Positions 43,463-53,312 of a DNA stretch of 64,000 bases are shown here, in pieces. Under the pieces are notes generated by a model. That model did no database searches and had not been told where the DNA came from. It saw nothing but the letters and a program-made list of their open reading frames with translations. The stretch is taken from contig NZ_JAPCKI010000001.1 of assembly GCF_028680575.1 (NCBI RefSeq), positions 124,001 through 188,000 of the forward strand. Direction: 5' to 3'. Position 1 is the stretch's first letter, and the number at the start of each line of letters is the position of its first letter. This DNA is from Acidovorax benzenivorans. GTDB lineage: Bacteria; Pseudomonadota; Gammaproteobacteria; Burkholderiales; Burkholderiaceae_C. The position numbers were made by a program, and so were the translations under genes.

Positions 43463-44500
43463 TTACCGCTTGAAGAAGCCTGTGGCTGAGGCCTTCCACT
43501 TGTCCACCGTGTCAGCGCCTGCCGCCAACAGGGGCTTGGCTGCGGGTGCATCGGCCGCGCCTGCCGCAACTGCGGTGGCATCGGTGCCACCATCGGTTGC
43601 ATCCGTGGCCGGGGCGGCCAGGGCCTTTGGCTCGCGGTCGTACTGGCCTGCCAGGATCTGGCGGTACGCGTCACTGTGCGCGTACTCTTTGAGGGCCTTC
43701 AGGCGCAGCGGGATGAAGGGGTGCGTGGTGCTGGAGTTTTCGAGGATCGACACCAGCAGCACCAGTTTGTTGACCTCTTTGTGGGCCTCGGTCTGTGCAA
43801 TGGACTCTTCGATGTTGCGCTCGTCCTCGTACCCCGCCACCTTGCCCGAAAGTTGGGCCAGCGCGCTCAGGCCAGGGGCGGCATCTTGCACGCACAGCAG
43901 GCCCGCGCGGTCGCAGGTGAATTCGGCGCGGCGGTACCACTCCCAGTAGGCCAGCAGCAGCGGTATGCGCAGCAGGCCCACACCGGGGATGGGCACGACG
44001 GACGACAGGATGTCCCAGTAGCGGATCAGCATGTCGCCCAGCTGGCGGTACAGGCCATGCGCGGCCTTGATGTGGCCGATTTCGTGGCCGATGACAAAGC
44101 ACAGCTCGTCGGGCGTGAGGGCCTCGACCAAGGCGCTGTGCAGCACGATGCAGGTGCGCCGCTGGCCCGAGGTGTAGGCGTTCATCTCCGGGTTGGTGGT
44201 GATGTACACATCAGGCACCTTGCACGAGAGGATGGCGCAGCAGCGCTCGACCAGTGTAAACAACGAGCCATAGTTGTTGGCGTTGACCCGCACCATCTGC
44301 TCGTTGTTGTTGAGGTGGGTGATCTGCTCGGAGAAATTGGCGTCCAGCCAGGCCAGCAACGGGCCGGCGCCGGGGATGGCCTTGAGCGCGGCCAGGGCCT
44401 CCTGGTCACCAGGGTAGGTGAACGAGGTGTAGGAGATGTCGGAGAGAACGACCTGGTGGCTGGAGTACACCAGGGCATCGGCGTGTTTGAGGGCGGGCAT
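43463..44500 (-). CDS. M48 family metallopeptidase
   Basis: 345 residues. Zinc peptidase with HExxH in VIGHEIGHIKAAHG (about residue 137) and the third ligand Glu in RRAEFTCDRAGLLC. A hydrophobic stretch (IPGVGLLRIPLLLAYWEWY) may associate with the membrane; there is no classical signal peptide. A C-terminal tail from about 290 is Ala/Asp-rich and disordered. Related proteins are HtpX/YcaL-like and take part in envelope or membrane-protein quality control. It is in the same orientation as, and 146 nt upstream of, the SH3 protein. Confidence 0.92.
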   Translation of the reverse strand: MPALKHADALVYSSHQVVLSDISYTSFTYPGDQEALAALKAIPGAGPLLAWLDANFSEQITHLNNNEQMVRVNANNYGSLFTLVERCCAILSCKVPDVYITTNPEMNAYTSGQRRTCIVLHSALVEALTPDELCFVIGHEIGHIKAAHGLYRQLGDMLIRYWDILSSVVPIPGVGLLRIPLLLAYWEWYRRAEFTCDRAGLLCVQDAAPGLSALAQLSGKVAGYEDERNIEESIAQTEAHKEVNKLVLLVSILENSSTTHPFIPLRLKALKEYAHSDAYRQILAGQYDREPKALAAPATDATDGGTDATAVAAGAADAPAAKPLLAAGADTVDKWKASATGFFKR

Positions 44501-44697
44501 GGATCGCTTTCTGTGGGAAGGTCTCAGAGCCGCGATTGTTGCCAGCCCCTGCGGGCTCGCAGGGGCCTGCGCCCGTCAGAAACGCCAGTGCAGTGAACTA
44601 GTTCCGCATTGACACATTGAATACCTCGCACATGGGGCACACCGTTGCGTGCGGGCATCACACAGCGGCCCCAGGCGGCATCGCCGCCTTGCCTGGA

Positions 44698-46158
44698 TCA
44701 ATGCGCGGCCAATGCCGCTTCGGCCGTTGCAGCGGGCGCGACGGGTGGTTGCGACTCGATCACACGGGTCAGCAAGGCGCCGCTGTAGAGCGCAGGCAGC
44801 GGAATCCACACGCGCACCGGGCTGCCCTGGGCCACTTGCACGGGCTGGCCTTCCAGGTTGCGCATCTCCTGTAGCCGCACGGTGATGTTGCCGCTGGGGT
44901 GCACCACTTCGATCAGGTCGCCCACGGCGAAGTGGTTCTTGGTTTCGACCAGCACCCATTCCTGGTTCAGACCGCTCAGGCCCGCTTCAACCAGGCCCTC
45001 GGTGCCGAGCACCTCACCCACGTACTGGCTGCGCTGCGTGAGCGAGTGGCCGCTGATGTAGTTTTGGTAGTCGTTGCTGGGGCGGCGCTCCAGCAGGCCG
45101 CCGGTGTAGCCACGGTTGGACAGGCCTTCCAGCTCAATCAGCAGCTCGGGGTTGAAGGGGCGCCCAGCCACAGCATCGTCAATCGCGCGGCGGTACACCT
45201 GGGCGGTGCGGGCCACGTAGTACAGGCTCTTGGTGCGGCCTTCGATCTTGAGCGAATCGACGCCGATCTGCGCCAGGCGCGCCACATGCTCCACCGCGCG
45301 CAGGTCCTTGCTGTTCATGATGTAGGTGCCGTGCTCGTCTTCCATGATGGGCATCATCTGCCCGGGGCGGCCGGCCTCTTCGATCAGGTAGACCTTGTCG
45401 GCCTTGGGGTGGCGCTCGCCGTTGCCGGTGGTGGATGCGAAGGCCTGCTCGGCCTTTTGCTGCGCGGCCTCGAAGTTAAAGTCGCCTTCCATCTTCTGCG
45501 CAATCGCTTCGCCGGTGGTGGGGTCGATGTCGGCGTCGTGCGTGGCGTAGTTCCAGCGGCAGGCGTTGGTGCAGGTGCCCTGGTTGGGGTCGCGGTGGTT
45601 GAAGTAGCCGCTGAGCAAACACCGGCCCGAGTACGCAATGCACAGCGCGCCGTGCACAAACACTTCCAGCTCCATGTCGGGGCATTCCTGGCGGATTTTC
45701 TCAATCTCGTCCAAGCTGAGTTCGCGCGAGAGGATGACGCGCTCCACGCCCATCTTCTGCCAGAACTTCACGGCCGCCCAGTTGGTGGTGTTGGCCTGCA
45801 CCGAGAGGTGCACCACCTGCTCGGGCCACTTCTCCTTGACCATCATGATCAGGCCCGCATCGGCCATGATGAGGGCGTCGGGCTTGCAGTCGATCACGGG
45901 CTCGATGTCGCGCAGGTAGGTGCGGATCTTGTCGTTGTGCGCAATCAGGTTGCTGGTCACAAAGAACTTCTTGCCGCGTGCGTGCGCCTCGTCAATGCCT
46001 TGCTTGATCTGCTCCAGGCGGAACTCGTTGTTGCGCGCGCGCAAGGAGTAGCGCGGCTGGCCTGCGTACACGGCATCGGCGCCAAAGTCGTAGGCGGCGC
46101 GCATCTTGTCGAGCGAGCCAGCGGGCAGGAGGAGTTCGGGGGCTTTGAGCGTGGTCAT
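44698..46158 (-). CDS. trhP: U32 peptidase-like tRNA hydroxylation protein TrhP (YegQ)
   Basis: 486 residues. Family needed for prephenate-dependent 5-hydroxyuridine formation at position 34 of tRNA. Opens MTTLKAPELLLPAGSLDKMR; the U32 cysteine signature is VFVHGALCIAYSGRCLLSGY with GTCTNACRWNY following, four Cys probably binding an Fe-S cluster; a later EEAGRPGQMMPIMEDEHGTY is typical of YegQ. C-terminal beta domain with VGDLIEVVHPSGNI. ATG 46158 chosen over an in-frame TTG 12 nt upstream. It follows ttcA by 36 nt, so two tRNA-modification genes are probably co-transcribed. Confidence 0.93.
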   Translation of the reverse strand: MTTLKAPELLLPAGSLDKMRAAYDFGADAVYAGQPRYSLRARNNEFRLEQIKQGIDEAHARGKKFFVTSNLIAHNDKIRTYLRDIEPVIDCKPDALIMADAGLIMMVKEKWPEQVVHLSVQANTTNWAAVKFWQKMGVERVILSRELSLDEIEKIRQECPDMELEVFVHGALCIAYSGRCLLSGYFNHRDPNQGTCTNACRWNYATHDADIDPTTGEAIAQKMEGDFNFEAAQQKAEQAFASTTGNGERHPKADKVYLIEEAGRPGQMMPIMEDEHGTYIMNSKDLRAVEHVARLAQIGVDSLKIEGRTKSLYYVARTAQVYRRAIDDAVAGRPFNPELLIELEGLSNRGYTGGLLERRPSNDYQNYISGHSLTQRSQYVGEVLGTEGLVEAGLSGLNQEWVLVETKNHFAVGDLIEVVHPSGNITVRLQEMRNLEGQPVQVAQGSPVRVWIPLPALYSGALLTRVIESQPPVAPAATAEAALAAH

Positions 46159-46194
46159 GGGGTGGCCCAATAAAAAAATCGTCGGGGGTCGGGT

Positions 46195-47145
46195 TCAACG
46201 GGGCATCAGGGGCAGGCCGCCGAGCATGCCCACGGCCTGGGCTGGAAACTCTTCGGCATCAAACGCCTTGTCGCCATCGGCATCCTGCACGCCGTTGGGC
46301 ACCAGACCTTTGAAGTCGAACTGGCGCGGGTCCATGAAGTGCGAAGGCACCAGGTTGCGCAGCGCCACGGCCATGTTCTCGATGCGGCCGGGGTAGAGCT
46401 GCTGCCAGTCGCGCAGCATCTGGCCGATCTGCTTGCGCTGCAGGTTCTCCTGGTTGCCGCACAGCGAACAAGGGATGATGGGAAATTGCTGGATCTCGGC
46501 CCAGCGGGTCAGGTCGCTCTCGGCCACATAGGCCAGGGGGCGGATGATGAGGTGGTCGCCCCGGTCGCTCTGCACCTTGGGCGGCATGCCCTTGAGCTTG
46601 CCGCCGAAGAACATGTTCAAAAAGAAGGTCTGCAGCATGTCGTCGCGGTGGTGGCCGAGCGCAATCTTGGTGCAGCCCAGCTCGTCGGCCACACGGTAGA
46701 GGATGCCCCTACGCAGGCGGCTGCACAGGCTGCACATGGTCTTGCCTTCGGGGATGTGCTCCTTGACAACGCTGTAGGTGTCCTGCGTTTCGATGTGGAA
46801 GGGCACGCCCACCTTCGCGAGGTAGTCGGGCAGCACATGGGCCGGAAAGCCGGGCTGCTTCTGGTCGAGGTTGACGGCCACCAGTTCAAAGCGGTGGCCG
46901 TTGCGCTGTTGCAGCTTGTGCAACACGTCGAGCAGGCCATAGCTGTCCTTGCCGCCCGAGACGCACACCATGACCTTGTCACCGTCTTCGATGAGGCCAA
47001 AGTCGCCAATGGCCTGGGCCACCTGGCGCACCAGGCGCTTTTCGAGCTTGAGCGCAGCGTGGGCGGCGCCCTTGGCAGCAGCCACTGCGGCTGCGTCGTC
47101 GCCTTCAGCGGAGGATTGGGCGGGCGGAGTGGCGGTGTCGAGCAT
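46195..47145 (-). CDS. ttcA: tRNA 2-thiocytidine synthetase TtcA
   Basis: 316 residues. Thiolation of C32 in tRNA. PP-loop SGGKDS at residues 63-68; two CxxC motifs, C138/C141 ([12 protein letters not shown]) and C226/C229 ([14 protein letters not shown]), holding the Fe-S cluster; [10 protein letters not shown] between them. The Ala-rich N-terminal 30 residues are non-conserved. ATG 47145 is set by the conserved layout; the frame remains open to 47391 over a family B repeat and is rejected there. Confidence 0.95.
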   Translation of the reverse strand: MLDTATPPAQSSAEGDDAAAVAAAKGAAHAALKLEKRLVRQVAQAIGDFGLIEDGDKVMVCVSGGKDSYGLLDVLHKLQQRNGHRFELVAVNLDQKQPGFPAHVLPDYLAKVGVPFHIETQDTYSVVKEHIPEGKTMCSLCSRLRRGILYRVADELGCTKIALGHHRDDMLQTFFLNMFFGGKLKGMPPKVQSDRGDHLIIRPLAYVAESDLTRWAEIQQFPIIPCSLCGNQENLQRKQIGQMLRDWQQLYPGRIENMAVALRNLVPSHFMDPRQFDFKGLVPNGVQDADGDKAFDAEEFPAQAVGMLGGLPLMPR

Positions 47146-47259
47146 GGGGTGAACGGGCCAGGGACGGAAACGGGAAGGCGCGATGGGCTGGGGACTGCAA
47201 GGTTGCCGCACCGGCCACCGCCCTGCAATGGGCTGCCACACTGCGCCAGTGCGGCATTT

Positions 47260-47316
47260 GCTACTTTTTATATAGCTGCTAGCGCTTATTGAATAAGCGC
47301 CAGAGGCCAATTTGAC
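47260..47316 (+). repeat. Dispersed intergenic repeat, family B copy 6 (best match to consensus)
   Basis: Reads ATATAGCTGCTAGCGCTTAT, then TGAATAAGCGCCAGAGGCCA. The inner GGCGCTTATT/GAATAAGCGCC-type hairpin is intact. Between the metH N-terminal gene and ttcA. Confidence 0.85.
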
Positions 47317-47323
47317 TCCGAAC

Positions 47324-48388
47324 TCAGGCTTCCGCGGGGTAGAACATTTTGCGGGCCGGAACCTTTTCCACCGCCTTCGCGATAGCACCAATGTGGTCGG
47401 GCGTGGTGCCGCAGCAGCCGCCCAGAATGTTCACCAGCCCCTCGGCCGCGAACTCGTGCACCAGGCGGCTGGTGATCTCGGGGGTTTCATCAAACCCGGT
47501 ATCGCTCATGGGGTTGGGCAGGCCCGCGTTGGGGTAGCAGCTGATGAAGGTGTCTTCGGCCACACGGTTCAGCTCCTGGATGTAGGGGCGCATCAGCGTG
47601 GCGCCCAGCGCACAGTTCAGGCCAATCGCCAGCGGGCGTGAATGGCGCACGCTGTGCCAGAAGGCAGTCACGGTCTGGCCGCTCAGGATGCGCCCCGAGG
47701 CGTCGGTGACGGTACCGCTGATGATCAGCGGCAGGCGCTGGCCGCTCTTTTCAAAGAACTCGTCGATGGCGAACAGCGCGGCCTTGGCGTTCAAGGTGTC
47801 GAAGATGGTTTCGACCAGCAGCACGTCGGCACCACCTTCGACCAGCGCCTCGGTCTGGTCGTAGTACGCGGCGCGCAGTTGCTCAAAGTCGATGTTGCGA
47901 GCGCCGGGGTCGTTCACGTCGGGGCTGATGCTGGCCGTCTTGGGTGTGGGGCCCAGGGCGCCAACCACAAAGCGGGGCTTGTCGGGCGTGCTGTATTTGT
48001 CGCAGGCGGCGCGGGCGAGCTGGGCCGAGCGCAGGTTCATCTCGCGCGCCAACTCGGCCATGTGGTAGTCCTCCTGCGCCACGGTGGTGGCGCCGAAGGT
48101 GTTGGTCTCGATGAGGTCGGCGCCAGCGGCCAGGTAGCGCTCGTGGATGTCGCGGATCACGTCGGGCCGGGTGATGCTGAGCAGCTCGTTGTTGCCCTTC
48201 ACGTCGTACGCAAAGTCCTTGAACCGGTCGCCCGCGCCATCCGGGCCCGTGTAGCCCTCACCCCGGTACTGCGCCTCGCCCAGCTTGAAGCGCTGGATCA
48301 TGGTGCCCATGGCGCCGTCGAGGATGACGATGCGTTGGGCGAGGATGTCGGGCAGCTGCGCGGCGCGGGTGTAGTGAAGGGCTTGCAT
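47324..48388 (-). CDS. metH: Methionine synthase N-terminal part (homocysteine S-methyltransferase module)
   Basis: 354 residues. Homocysteine-binding zinc domain of Met[16 protein letters not shown] at the N-terminus, [40 protein letters not shown], and the zinc site Cys in GLNCALG plus the C-terminal pair in [13 protein letters not shown]. It must work in trans with the 914-residue protein at 25852-28596 carrying the folate, cobalamin and activation domains. Both halves are intact and about 18.7 kb apart, so this is a two-gene enzyme, not a frameshift. No SAH riboswitch precedes this half. Confidence 0.95.
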   Translation of the reverse strand: MQALHYTRAAQLPDILAQRIVILDGAMGTMIQRFKLGEAQYRGEGYTGPDGAGDRFKDFAYDVKGNNELLSITRPDVIRDIHERYLAAGADLIETNTFGATTVAQEDYHMAELAREMNLRSAQLARAACDKYSTPDKPRFVVGALGPTPKTASISPDVNDPGARNIDFEQLRAAYYDQTEALVEGGADVLLVETIFDTLNAKAALFAIDEFFEKSGQRLPLIISGTVTDASGRILSGQTVTAFWHSVRHSRPLAIGLNCALGATLMRPYIQELNRVAEDTFISCYPNAGLPNPMSDTGFDETPEITSRLVHEFAAEGLVNILGGCCGTTPDHIGAIAKAVEKVPARKMFYPAEA

Positions 48389-48487
48389 AGGCCGCTATTG
48401 TAGAAAGTGCGGCCCGGTGCGCGGTGCAGCGCACAATATGCGCCTGCCGCGCGCGGGGCCAGCCCCTGGCGCGCCAAAGAATTCCCG

Positions 48488-48540
48488 TCCTATCGGCACC
48501 AGGCGCTTGCTGGTCATGCGCTGGCAGCTATCAATTTCAG
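48488..48540 (-). repeat. Dispersed intergenic repeat, family B copy 7
   Basis: Minus strand: TTGATAGCTGCCAGCGCATG, then AAGCGCCTGGTGCCGATA. Lies in the leader of recQ, between it and the divergent metH part. Confidence 0.6.
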
Positions 48541-48549
48541 AGTACCCGC

Positions 48550-50433
48550 TTGTCTTCCCGCCTGTCCCCCGCTTTGTCCCCCGCCCACACCGTCCTGCAG
48601 GACGTTTTTGGCTACGAGCAGTTTCGCGGCCCGCAGCAGGCCATCGTCGAGCATGTGATTGCGGGCTGCGACGCGCTGGTGCTCATGCCCACGGGCGGCG
48701 GCAAGTCGCTGTGCTACCAGGTGCCGGCCATCGTGCGCCAGCAGCAGGGGCGCGGGGTGACCATCGTGATCTCGCCGCTGATCGCGCTGATGCACGACCA
48801 GGTGGGTGCGCTGCACGAGGCGGGGGTGGACGCGGCGTTTCTCAACTCCACGCTGAGCTTTGACGAGGCGCAGGACGTAGAGCTGCGGCTGCAGACCGGC
48901 GACATCACCCTGCTATACGCCGCGCCCGAGCGGCTGAACACGCCGCGCTTCCTGGGCCTGCTCGACAGCCTGTACCAGGGCGGGCACCTCTCGCTGTTTG
49001 CCATCGACGAGGCACATTGCGTGAGCCAATGGGGCCACGACTTTCGCCCCGAGTACCGAGCGCTCACCGTGCTGCACGAGCGCTATGCGGGGGTGCCGCG
49101 CATCGCGCTCACAGCCACGGCGGACGACCTCACGCGCGCCGACATCATCGAGCGCCTGCAGCTCGAAGACGCGCGGCTCTTCATCAGTAGCTTTGACCGG
49201 CCCAACATTCGCTACACCATCGTCGAGAAGAAGGACGCCACCACGCAACTGCTGCGCTTCATCGAGCGCGAGCACGCGGGCGAGGCGGGCGTGGTGTATT
49301 GCCAGTCGCGCAAGCGCGTGGAAGAGCTGGCCGCCACGCTGAGCGACGCGGGCATCACCGCCCTGCCCTACCACGCGGGGCTGGACACGAAAGTGCGCCA
49401 GAAGAACCAGGACCGCTTCCTGCGCGAGGAAGGCATCGTGATGGTGGCCACCATCGCTTTCGGCATGGGCATCGACAAGCCTGATGTACGTTTTGTGGCC
49501 CATGTGGACATGCCCAAGAACATCGAGGGCTACTACCAGGAGACGGGCCGCGCAGGCCGCGACGGTCTCAACGCCGATGCCTGGATGGCCTACGGCCTGA
49601 ACGACGTGGTCAACCAGCGCCGCATGATCGACGAGAGCCCGGCGGGCGAGGAGTTCAAGCAGGCGCTGCGCGGCAAGCTCGACGCGCTGCTGGCGCTGGC
49701 CGAGGCCACCGACTGCCGCCGCGTGCGGCTGCTGGCCTACTTTGGCGAAGCCTCCACGCCCTGCGGCAACTGCGACAACTGCCTGACGCCGCCCGCGATC
49801 TGGGACGCCACCGACGCGGCGCGCAAGCTGCTGTCCACCATCTACCGCGTCAACCAGGCCAGCGGCATCAGCTTTGGCACGGGGCACATCATGGACATCC
49901 TGCGCGGCAAGAAGACCGAGAAGGTCACGCAGTTCGGGCACGAGAAGATTTCCACCTTCGGCATTGGCGCGGACCTGTCGGAGCCGCAACTGCGCGGCGT
50001 ATTGCGCCAGCTGATCGCCACGGGCGCCCTGGGCCTGCAGAAGGTGATGCTGGACAGCGGCCACAGTTTTGACACGCTGTGCCTCACCGAGGGCTCGCGT
50101 GCGGTGCTCAAGGGCGAGGTGCCGGTGCAGCTGCGCGAATCGGTGTCCTCCGCCCCCGCCAAACGCACGCGCAAGGGCAGCGCCCCACCCGCCGCTGCCG
50201 CCAACCTGGGGCCCGATGCGCAGGTGCGCTTCATCAACCTCAAGGCCTGGCGCGCCGAGGTGGCGCGCGAGCACAACCTGCCTGCGTATGTGATCTTTCA
50301 CGACGCCACGCTGGCAGCGATTGCCGAGCGCAACCCTGCTTCGCTGGACGACCTGCAGGGGATCAGCGGAATGGGGGCGAAGAAGCTGGAGGCGTACGGG
50401 GCAGACGTGCTGCGCGTGGTGCGCGCGGGTTAG
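48550..50433 (+). CDS. recQ: ATP-dependent DNA helicase RecQ
   Basis: 627 residues from TTG 48550 ([20 protein letters not shown]). 3'-5' helicase in recombination and repair. Walker [13 protein letters not shown]; the DEAH box is [19 protein letters not shown]; motif VI region [12 protein letters not shown]; zinc-binding region [21 protein letters not shown]-terminal HRDC domain ([20 protein letters not shown]). The first ATG of the frame (48424) would add 42 residues encoded by the repeat-bearing leader, so a TTG start is preferred, though no strong ribosome site is visible. Confidence 0.93.
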   Translation: MSSRLSPALSPAHTVLQDVFGYEQFRGPQQAIVEHVIAGCDALVLMPTGGGKSLCYQVPAIVRQQQGRGVTIVISPLIALMHDQVGALHEAGVDAAFLNSTLSFDEAQDVELRLQTGDITLLYAAPERLNTPRFLGLLDSLYQGGHLSLFAIDEAHCVSQWGHDFRPEYRALTVLHERYAGVPRIALTATADDLTRADIIERLQLEDARLFISSFDRPNIRYTIVEKKDATTQLLRFIEREHAGEAGVVYCQSRKRVEELAATLSDAGITALPYHAGLDTKVRQKNQDRFLREEGIVMVATIAFGMGIDKPDVRFVAHVDMPKNIEGYYQETGRAGRDGLNADAWMAYGLNDVVNQRRMIDESPAGEEFKQALRGKLDALLALAEATDCRRVRLLAYFGEASTPCGNCDNCLTPPAIWDATDAARKLLSTIYRVNQASGISFGTGHIMDILRGKKTEKVTQFGHEKISTFGIGADLSEPQLRGVLRQLIATGALGLQKVMLDSGHSFDTLCLTEGSRAVLKGEVPVQLRESVSSAPAKRTRKGSAPPAAAANLGPDAQVRFINLKAWRAEVAREHNLPAYVIFHDATLAAIAERNPASLDDLQGISGMGAKKLEAYGADVLRVVRAG

Positions 50434-50496
50434 CCAAGCTGCCGAGCGTGGCTGCGCCGCGATGCGTGCAGGGCTACTTGAGCAGATCCCTCGAAC

Positions 50497-52155
50497 TCAG
50501 GCGGCCGACGCTGCTCGCGCCCGCAGCGCCCGGATGCCCTCCGAAAACCGCCGCAGTGTGGGTGTGCTGTCACCGGGCGGCACCATCAACTCGATGAGCT
50601 GAAAGCGCCCGCGCTCGGCAAACGCAGCATCGAGCGCGGCCTTGAACTGCGCGCGTGTGTGCACCCGGTGGCCGCGCCCGCCCAGGGCATCGGCGGCCTG
50701 GGCCAGGTGCCAGTCGCCCAGAGCCGCGCAGCGCGATTCGGTCTGGAAGGCGCGGATCATTTCCCAGGTCTGGTTGTTGAGCACGATGACCACGGGGTCC
50801 AGCCCCAGGCGGGGACAGTTGCCCAGCTCCCAGCCCGTCATTTGAAAGGCGCCATCGCCCACCAGGATCAGGCTGCGCTGGCCCGTGGCCACCTGGGCGC
50901 CGATGCCAGCCGGCACACCGAAGCCCATGGACGCGTAGTAGCCCGGCGCCACCAGCGGCGTGGGCAGCAGCTCCATGGCGGCAAACAGGCAGTCGCCAAT
51001 GTCCGCCACGATGTGCATGGGCCCGTGGGCGCGGATGCGGTCATTGAGCGCGCGGGAGAGGTCGGCCGCACACACGGGCGTGTCGTCTGCCACCAGGCCT
51101 TCGGGGCAGGTGGGTGGGGGCGGCAGGGCACGCGGCGGCTTGGCGGCGGCGGCCGGGGCGCGGGCCAGCAGCGCCTCCACCAGCGCGGCCAGGGGGATGT
51201 CTTGGTACAGGTGGTGGCCCACGCGCGCCTCGCGGTGCGCGGCGATGAGCGCGCGGCGAAAGTCCATGCGCTGGGCGCTCACACCGAAGTTGCTGTCCGA
51301 CAGGATGGCGCCCAGCATCACGGGCAGGTCGGACTCGTCGAGCAGCGCGCTGGTCTCGGGCGCGCCCGCCACGCCCAGGTAGGTGCCGTGGAAGGGCACA
51401 CCGGCCGCGCCGCCCTCCGCCGCCAACAGGCCCCGGCCCATGAAGGTGGTGAGCACGGGCAGTTGCAGGCGGCGCGCGAGTTCGGCCACGCGCGACTCCA
51501 GGCCAAAGCGGCGCACCTCCACGTCCACCACCAGCACGGGGCGCAGGGCAGCGTCGATGCGCGCCATCCACTCGTCGGCGCATTCGGCCACAGCGGCTGC
51601 GTTGAACGGGCTGGGCGGCAGCACGGGCACGTTGTCCATGGGGTGTAGCGTCATGTCGCGCGGCACCTCGATGAGCACGGGCTGCGAGTATTCACGGCAG
51701 CTGCGCAGCACGCGGGCCAGCTCCGCAGGCGCGGTGGCAGGGTCGGACAGGCGCACCTGGTCGCAGGTGATCTCGCGGAAGATGCGCCACTGCGAATCGA
51801 CATGCCGCACCTGGTGGTGCAGCACCAGGCCCGAGTGCGCCTCCACTTCACCAGGGCAACCGGCCAGCACCACCAGCGGCGAGCGCTCGGCATAAGCCCC
51901 CGCCACGGCGTTGACCACGTTGAGCGCGCCTGCGCCGTAGGTGACGGCCACCACGCCCAGGCCGCAGTGCATGCGCGCGGCGGCATCGGCGGCAAAGCCC
52001 AGCGAGGGCTCGTGGCTGAGCGTGACCAGCGGCAGGATGCCACTCTCCTCGATCTGCGCAAACAAGGGCAGGATGAAATCACCGGGAATGCCAAAGATCT
52101 CGCGCGCGCCGTGGTGTTTGAGCGCGTGCAGCAGCTGGAGGCCGAGGGGGTTCAT
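50497..52155 (-). CDS. ipdC: Indolepyruvate/phenylpyruvate decarboxylase (ThDP enzyme)
   Basis: 552 residues. Thiamine-diphosphate-dependent decarboxylase of arylpyruvates: the catalytic Glu is E49 in TLSHEPSLGFAADAAAR; the ThDP-binding motif is LVGDGAFQMTGWELGNCPRL ending with VIVLNN. The lengths of all three domains are complete. The sequence type matches Azospirillum-like phenylpyruvate/indolepyruvate decarboxylases, which may give phenylacetaldehyde or the auxin precursor indoleacetaldehyde. AGGA lies 8 nt before the ATG. It follows nrdG after 167 nt in the same orientation; that gap holds no gene. Confidence 0.9.
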   Translation of the reverse strand: MNPLGLQLLHALKHHGAREIFGIPGDFILPLFAQIEESGILPLVTLSHEPSLGFAADAAARMHCGLGVVAVTYGAGALNVVNAVAGAYAERSPLVVLAGCPGEVEAHSGLVLHHQVRHVDSQWRIFREITCDQVRLSDPATAPAELARVLRSCREYSQPVLIEVPRDMTLHPMDNVPVLPPSPFNAAAVAECADEWMARIDAALRPVLVVDVEVRRFGLESRVAELARRLQLPVLTTFMGRGLLAAEGGAAGVPFHGTYLGVAGAPETSALLDESDLPVMLGAILSDSNFGVSAQRMDFRRALIAAHREARVGHHLYQDIPLAALVEALLARAPAAAAKPPRALPPPPTCPEGLVADDTPVCAADLSRALNDRIRAHGPMHIVADIGDCLFAAMELLPTPLVAPGYYASMGFGVPAGIGAQVATGQRSLILVGDGAFQMTGWELGNCPRLGLDPVVIVLNNQTWEMIRAFQTESRCAALGDWHLAQAADALGGRGHRVHTRAQFKAALDAAFAERGRFQLIELMVPPGDSTPTLRRFSEGIRALRARAASAA

Positions 52156-52322
52156 GGAGGATTTCCTAACAAGGTGGTGCCGTTGTGCGGCGGTGGCGCG
52201 AATGATCCGCGCGGGCCACCCCCAGCGCCTCTGATGCGCATCAAAGCGTGCGCAGTAGAGGCCATGTTTGCATGTTTATTTCATAGAGTGCATTTGCAAC
52301 GCAGTAAATTTGTGCACGGCAC

Positions 52323-53054
52323 TCACATCCTGCGCAAGGTGAATCCGGAAAACAGCGCGGCCAGCTGCTGCTGGTGCGCGCCGGTCAGCGCCCAGGCCGG
52401 GGCGCCGGGGGTGCTGCATTCCTGCAGCGCCCAGCGGCGCACGCCACGCGCGGCCAGGGCCTGGGCCAGGTTCAGCAGCTCGTCCACGCTGAACAGCCCG
52501 GCGTGCCAAGTGGTGCGGCATTCGTGGTCGATGCCGTGGGCCAGCACCGCATCCAGCGCGGCCCAGGCGCGTGCACCGCTGCCGGGCGTAGCGGTGATGG
52601 CGTCGTAGCGCTGCGGCAGGGCCTTGATGTCCAGGCCCACCCAGTCCAGCTGCGGCAGCAGCGCCGCCAGCCGCTCGGGGTACATGCCGCCAGTGTGCAG
52701 GGCGGTCTGCAGGCCCAGGCTGCGCACTGCGTTCAGCGCCGCGCCCAGGCCCGCCTGCAGCGTGGGCTCGCCACCCGAGAACACGACACCGTCCAGCAGA
52801 CCACGGCGCTTGTGCAAAAAGGCCAGCGCCTGCGCCCAGGGCAGCGCCCCCGCGGCGGTGGCATCCAGCAGTTCCGGGTTGTGGCAATAGCCGCAGCGCC
52901 AAGGACAGCCCTGGCAATACAAAACGGCCGCAAGGCGGCCGGGGAAGTCGATGGTGGTGAGCGGCGTCATGCCGCCCAGCCGCAGCGCGGGCGCGGGCGC
53001 GGGCGACCTTGCCTCAGCAGGCGTTGCTGCTGCAGCCACGGCCCAACTCGGCAA
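52323..53054 (-). CDS. nrdG: Anaerobic ribonucleotide reductase activating protein NrdG
   Basis: 243 residues from TTG 53054. Radical-SAM activase that makes the glycyl radical of NrdD. The cluster motif is C50, C54, C57 (CQGCPWRCGYC); SGGEP follows (VVFSGGEPTLQ), and DFPG precedes it (LTTIDFPGRL). The start is uncertain: TTG 53054 overlaps the glycyl-radical gene by 41 nt, GTG 53039 has a GAG 7 nt upstream, and ATG 52970 would remove the conserved LRLGG. The gene directly follows the separate glycyl-radical polypeptide, fitting joint expression with its substrate. Confidence 0.9.
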   Translation of the reverse strand: MPSWAVAAAATPAEARSPAPAPALRLGGMTPLTTIDFPGRLAAVLYCQGCPWRCGYCHNPELLDATAAGALPWAQALAFLHKRRGLLDGVVFSGGEPTLQAGLGAALNAVRSLGLQTALHTGGMYPERLAALLPQLDWVGLDIKALPQRYDAITATPGSGARAWAALDAVLAHGIDHECRTTWHAGLFSVDELLNLAQALAARGVRRWALQECSTPGAPAWALTGAHQQQLAALFSGFTLRRM

Positions 53055-53217
53055 AGAAACGGCGCTCGGCGTGCTCGCCCTGCTTGCCCGTGTTAAAGCT
53101 GGCCACGGGGCGGTGGTAGCCCATCACGCGGGTCCAGACCTCGCAGGGCTGGCGCTCGTCGTTGGTGAGCTGCACGGCGGCGAGGGCGGCCTGTTCGGGG
53201 GTAGAAAAATGGCTCAT
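53014..53217 (-). CDS. Separate glycyl-radical domain of class III ribonucleotide reductase (NrdD C-terminal piece)
   Basis: 67 residues. Carries the C-terminal segment normally fused to NrdD: RVMGYHRPVASFNTGKQG followed by EHAERRFF, equivalent to the RVCGYLG...NAGKQEE tail of Escherichia coli NrdD, with G33 as the expected radical glycine. AAGGAG lies 5 nt before its ATG, so it is independently translated. The main NrdD (53313-55331) stops right after its zinc motif and lacks this segment. A cysteine pair near the end (GCSSNAC) is extra. It is separated from nrdD by 95 nt holding a family B repeat, and overlaps nrdG. Function as a spare-part radical subunit, like GrcA/YfiD for pyruvate formate-lyase, is inferred. 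Confidence 0.88.
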   Translation of the reverse strand: MSHFSTPEQAALAAVQLTNDERQPCEVWTRVMGYHRPVASFNTGKQGEHAERRFFAELGRGCSSNAC

Positions 53218-53240
53218 GTAAACTCCTTCAGGGTTAAAAA

Positions 53241-53301
53241 ATGCTTCTATATTGATAGCTATCAGCGCTTTATTGATAAGCGCTATAGGCCAATTTGGCT
53301 T
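53241..53301 (+). repeat. Dispersed intergenic repeat, family B copy 8, inside the nrd operon
   Basis: Reads ATTGATAGCTATCAGCGCTT, then TTGATAAGCGCTATAGGCCA. Occupies most of the 95 nt between nrdD and the glycyl-radical gene, exactly at the domain boundary where the protein is split. Confidence 0.9.
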
Positions 53302-53312
53302 GAAATCCGAGG

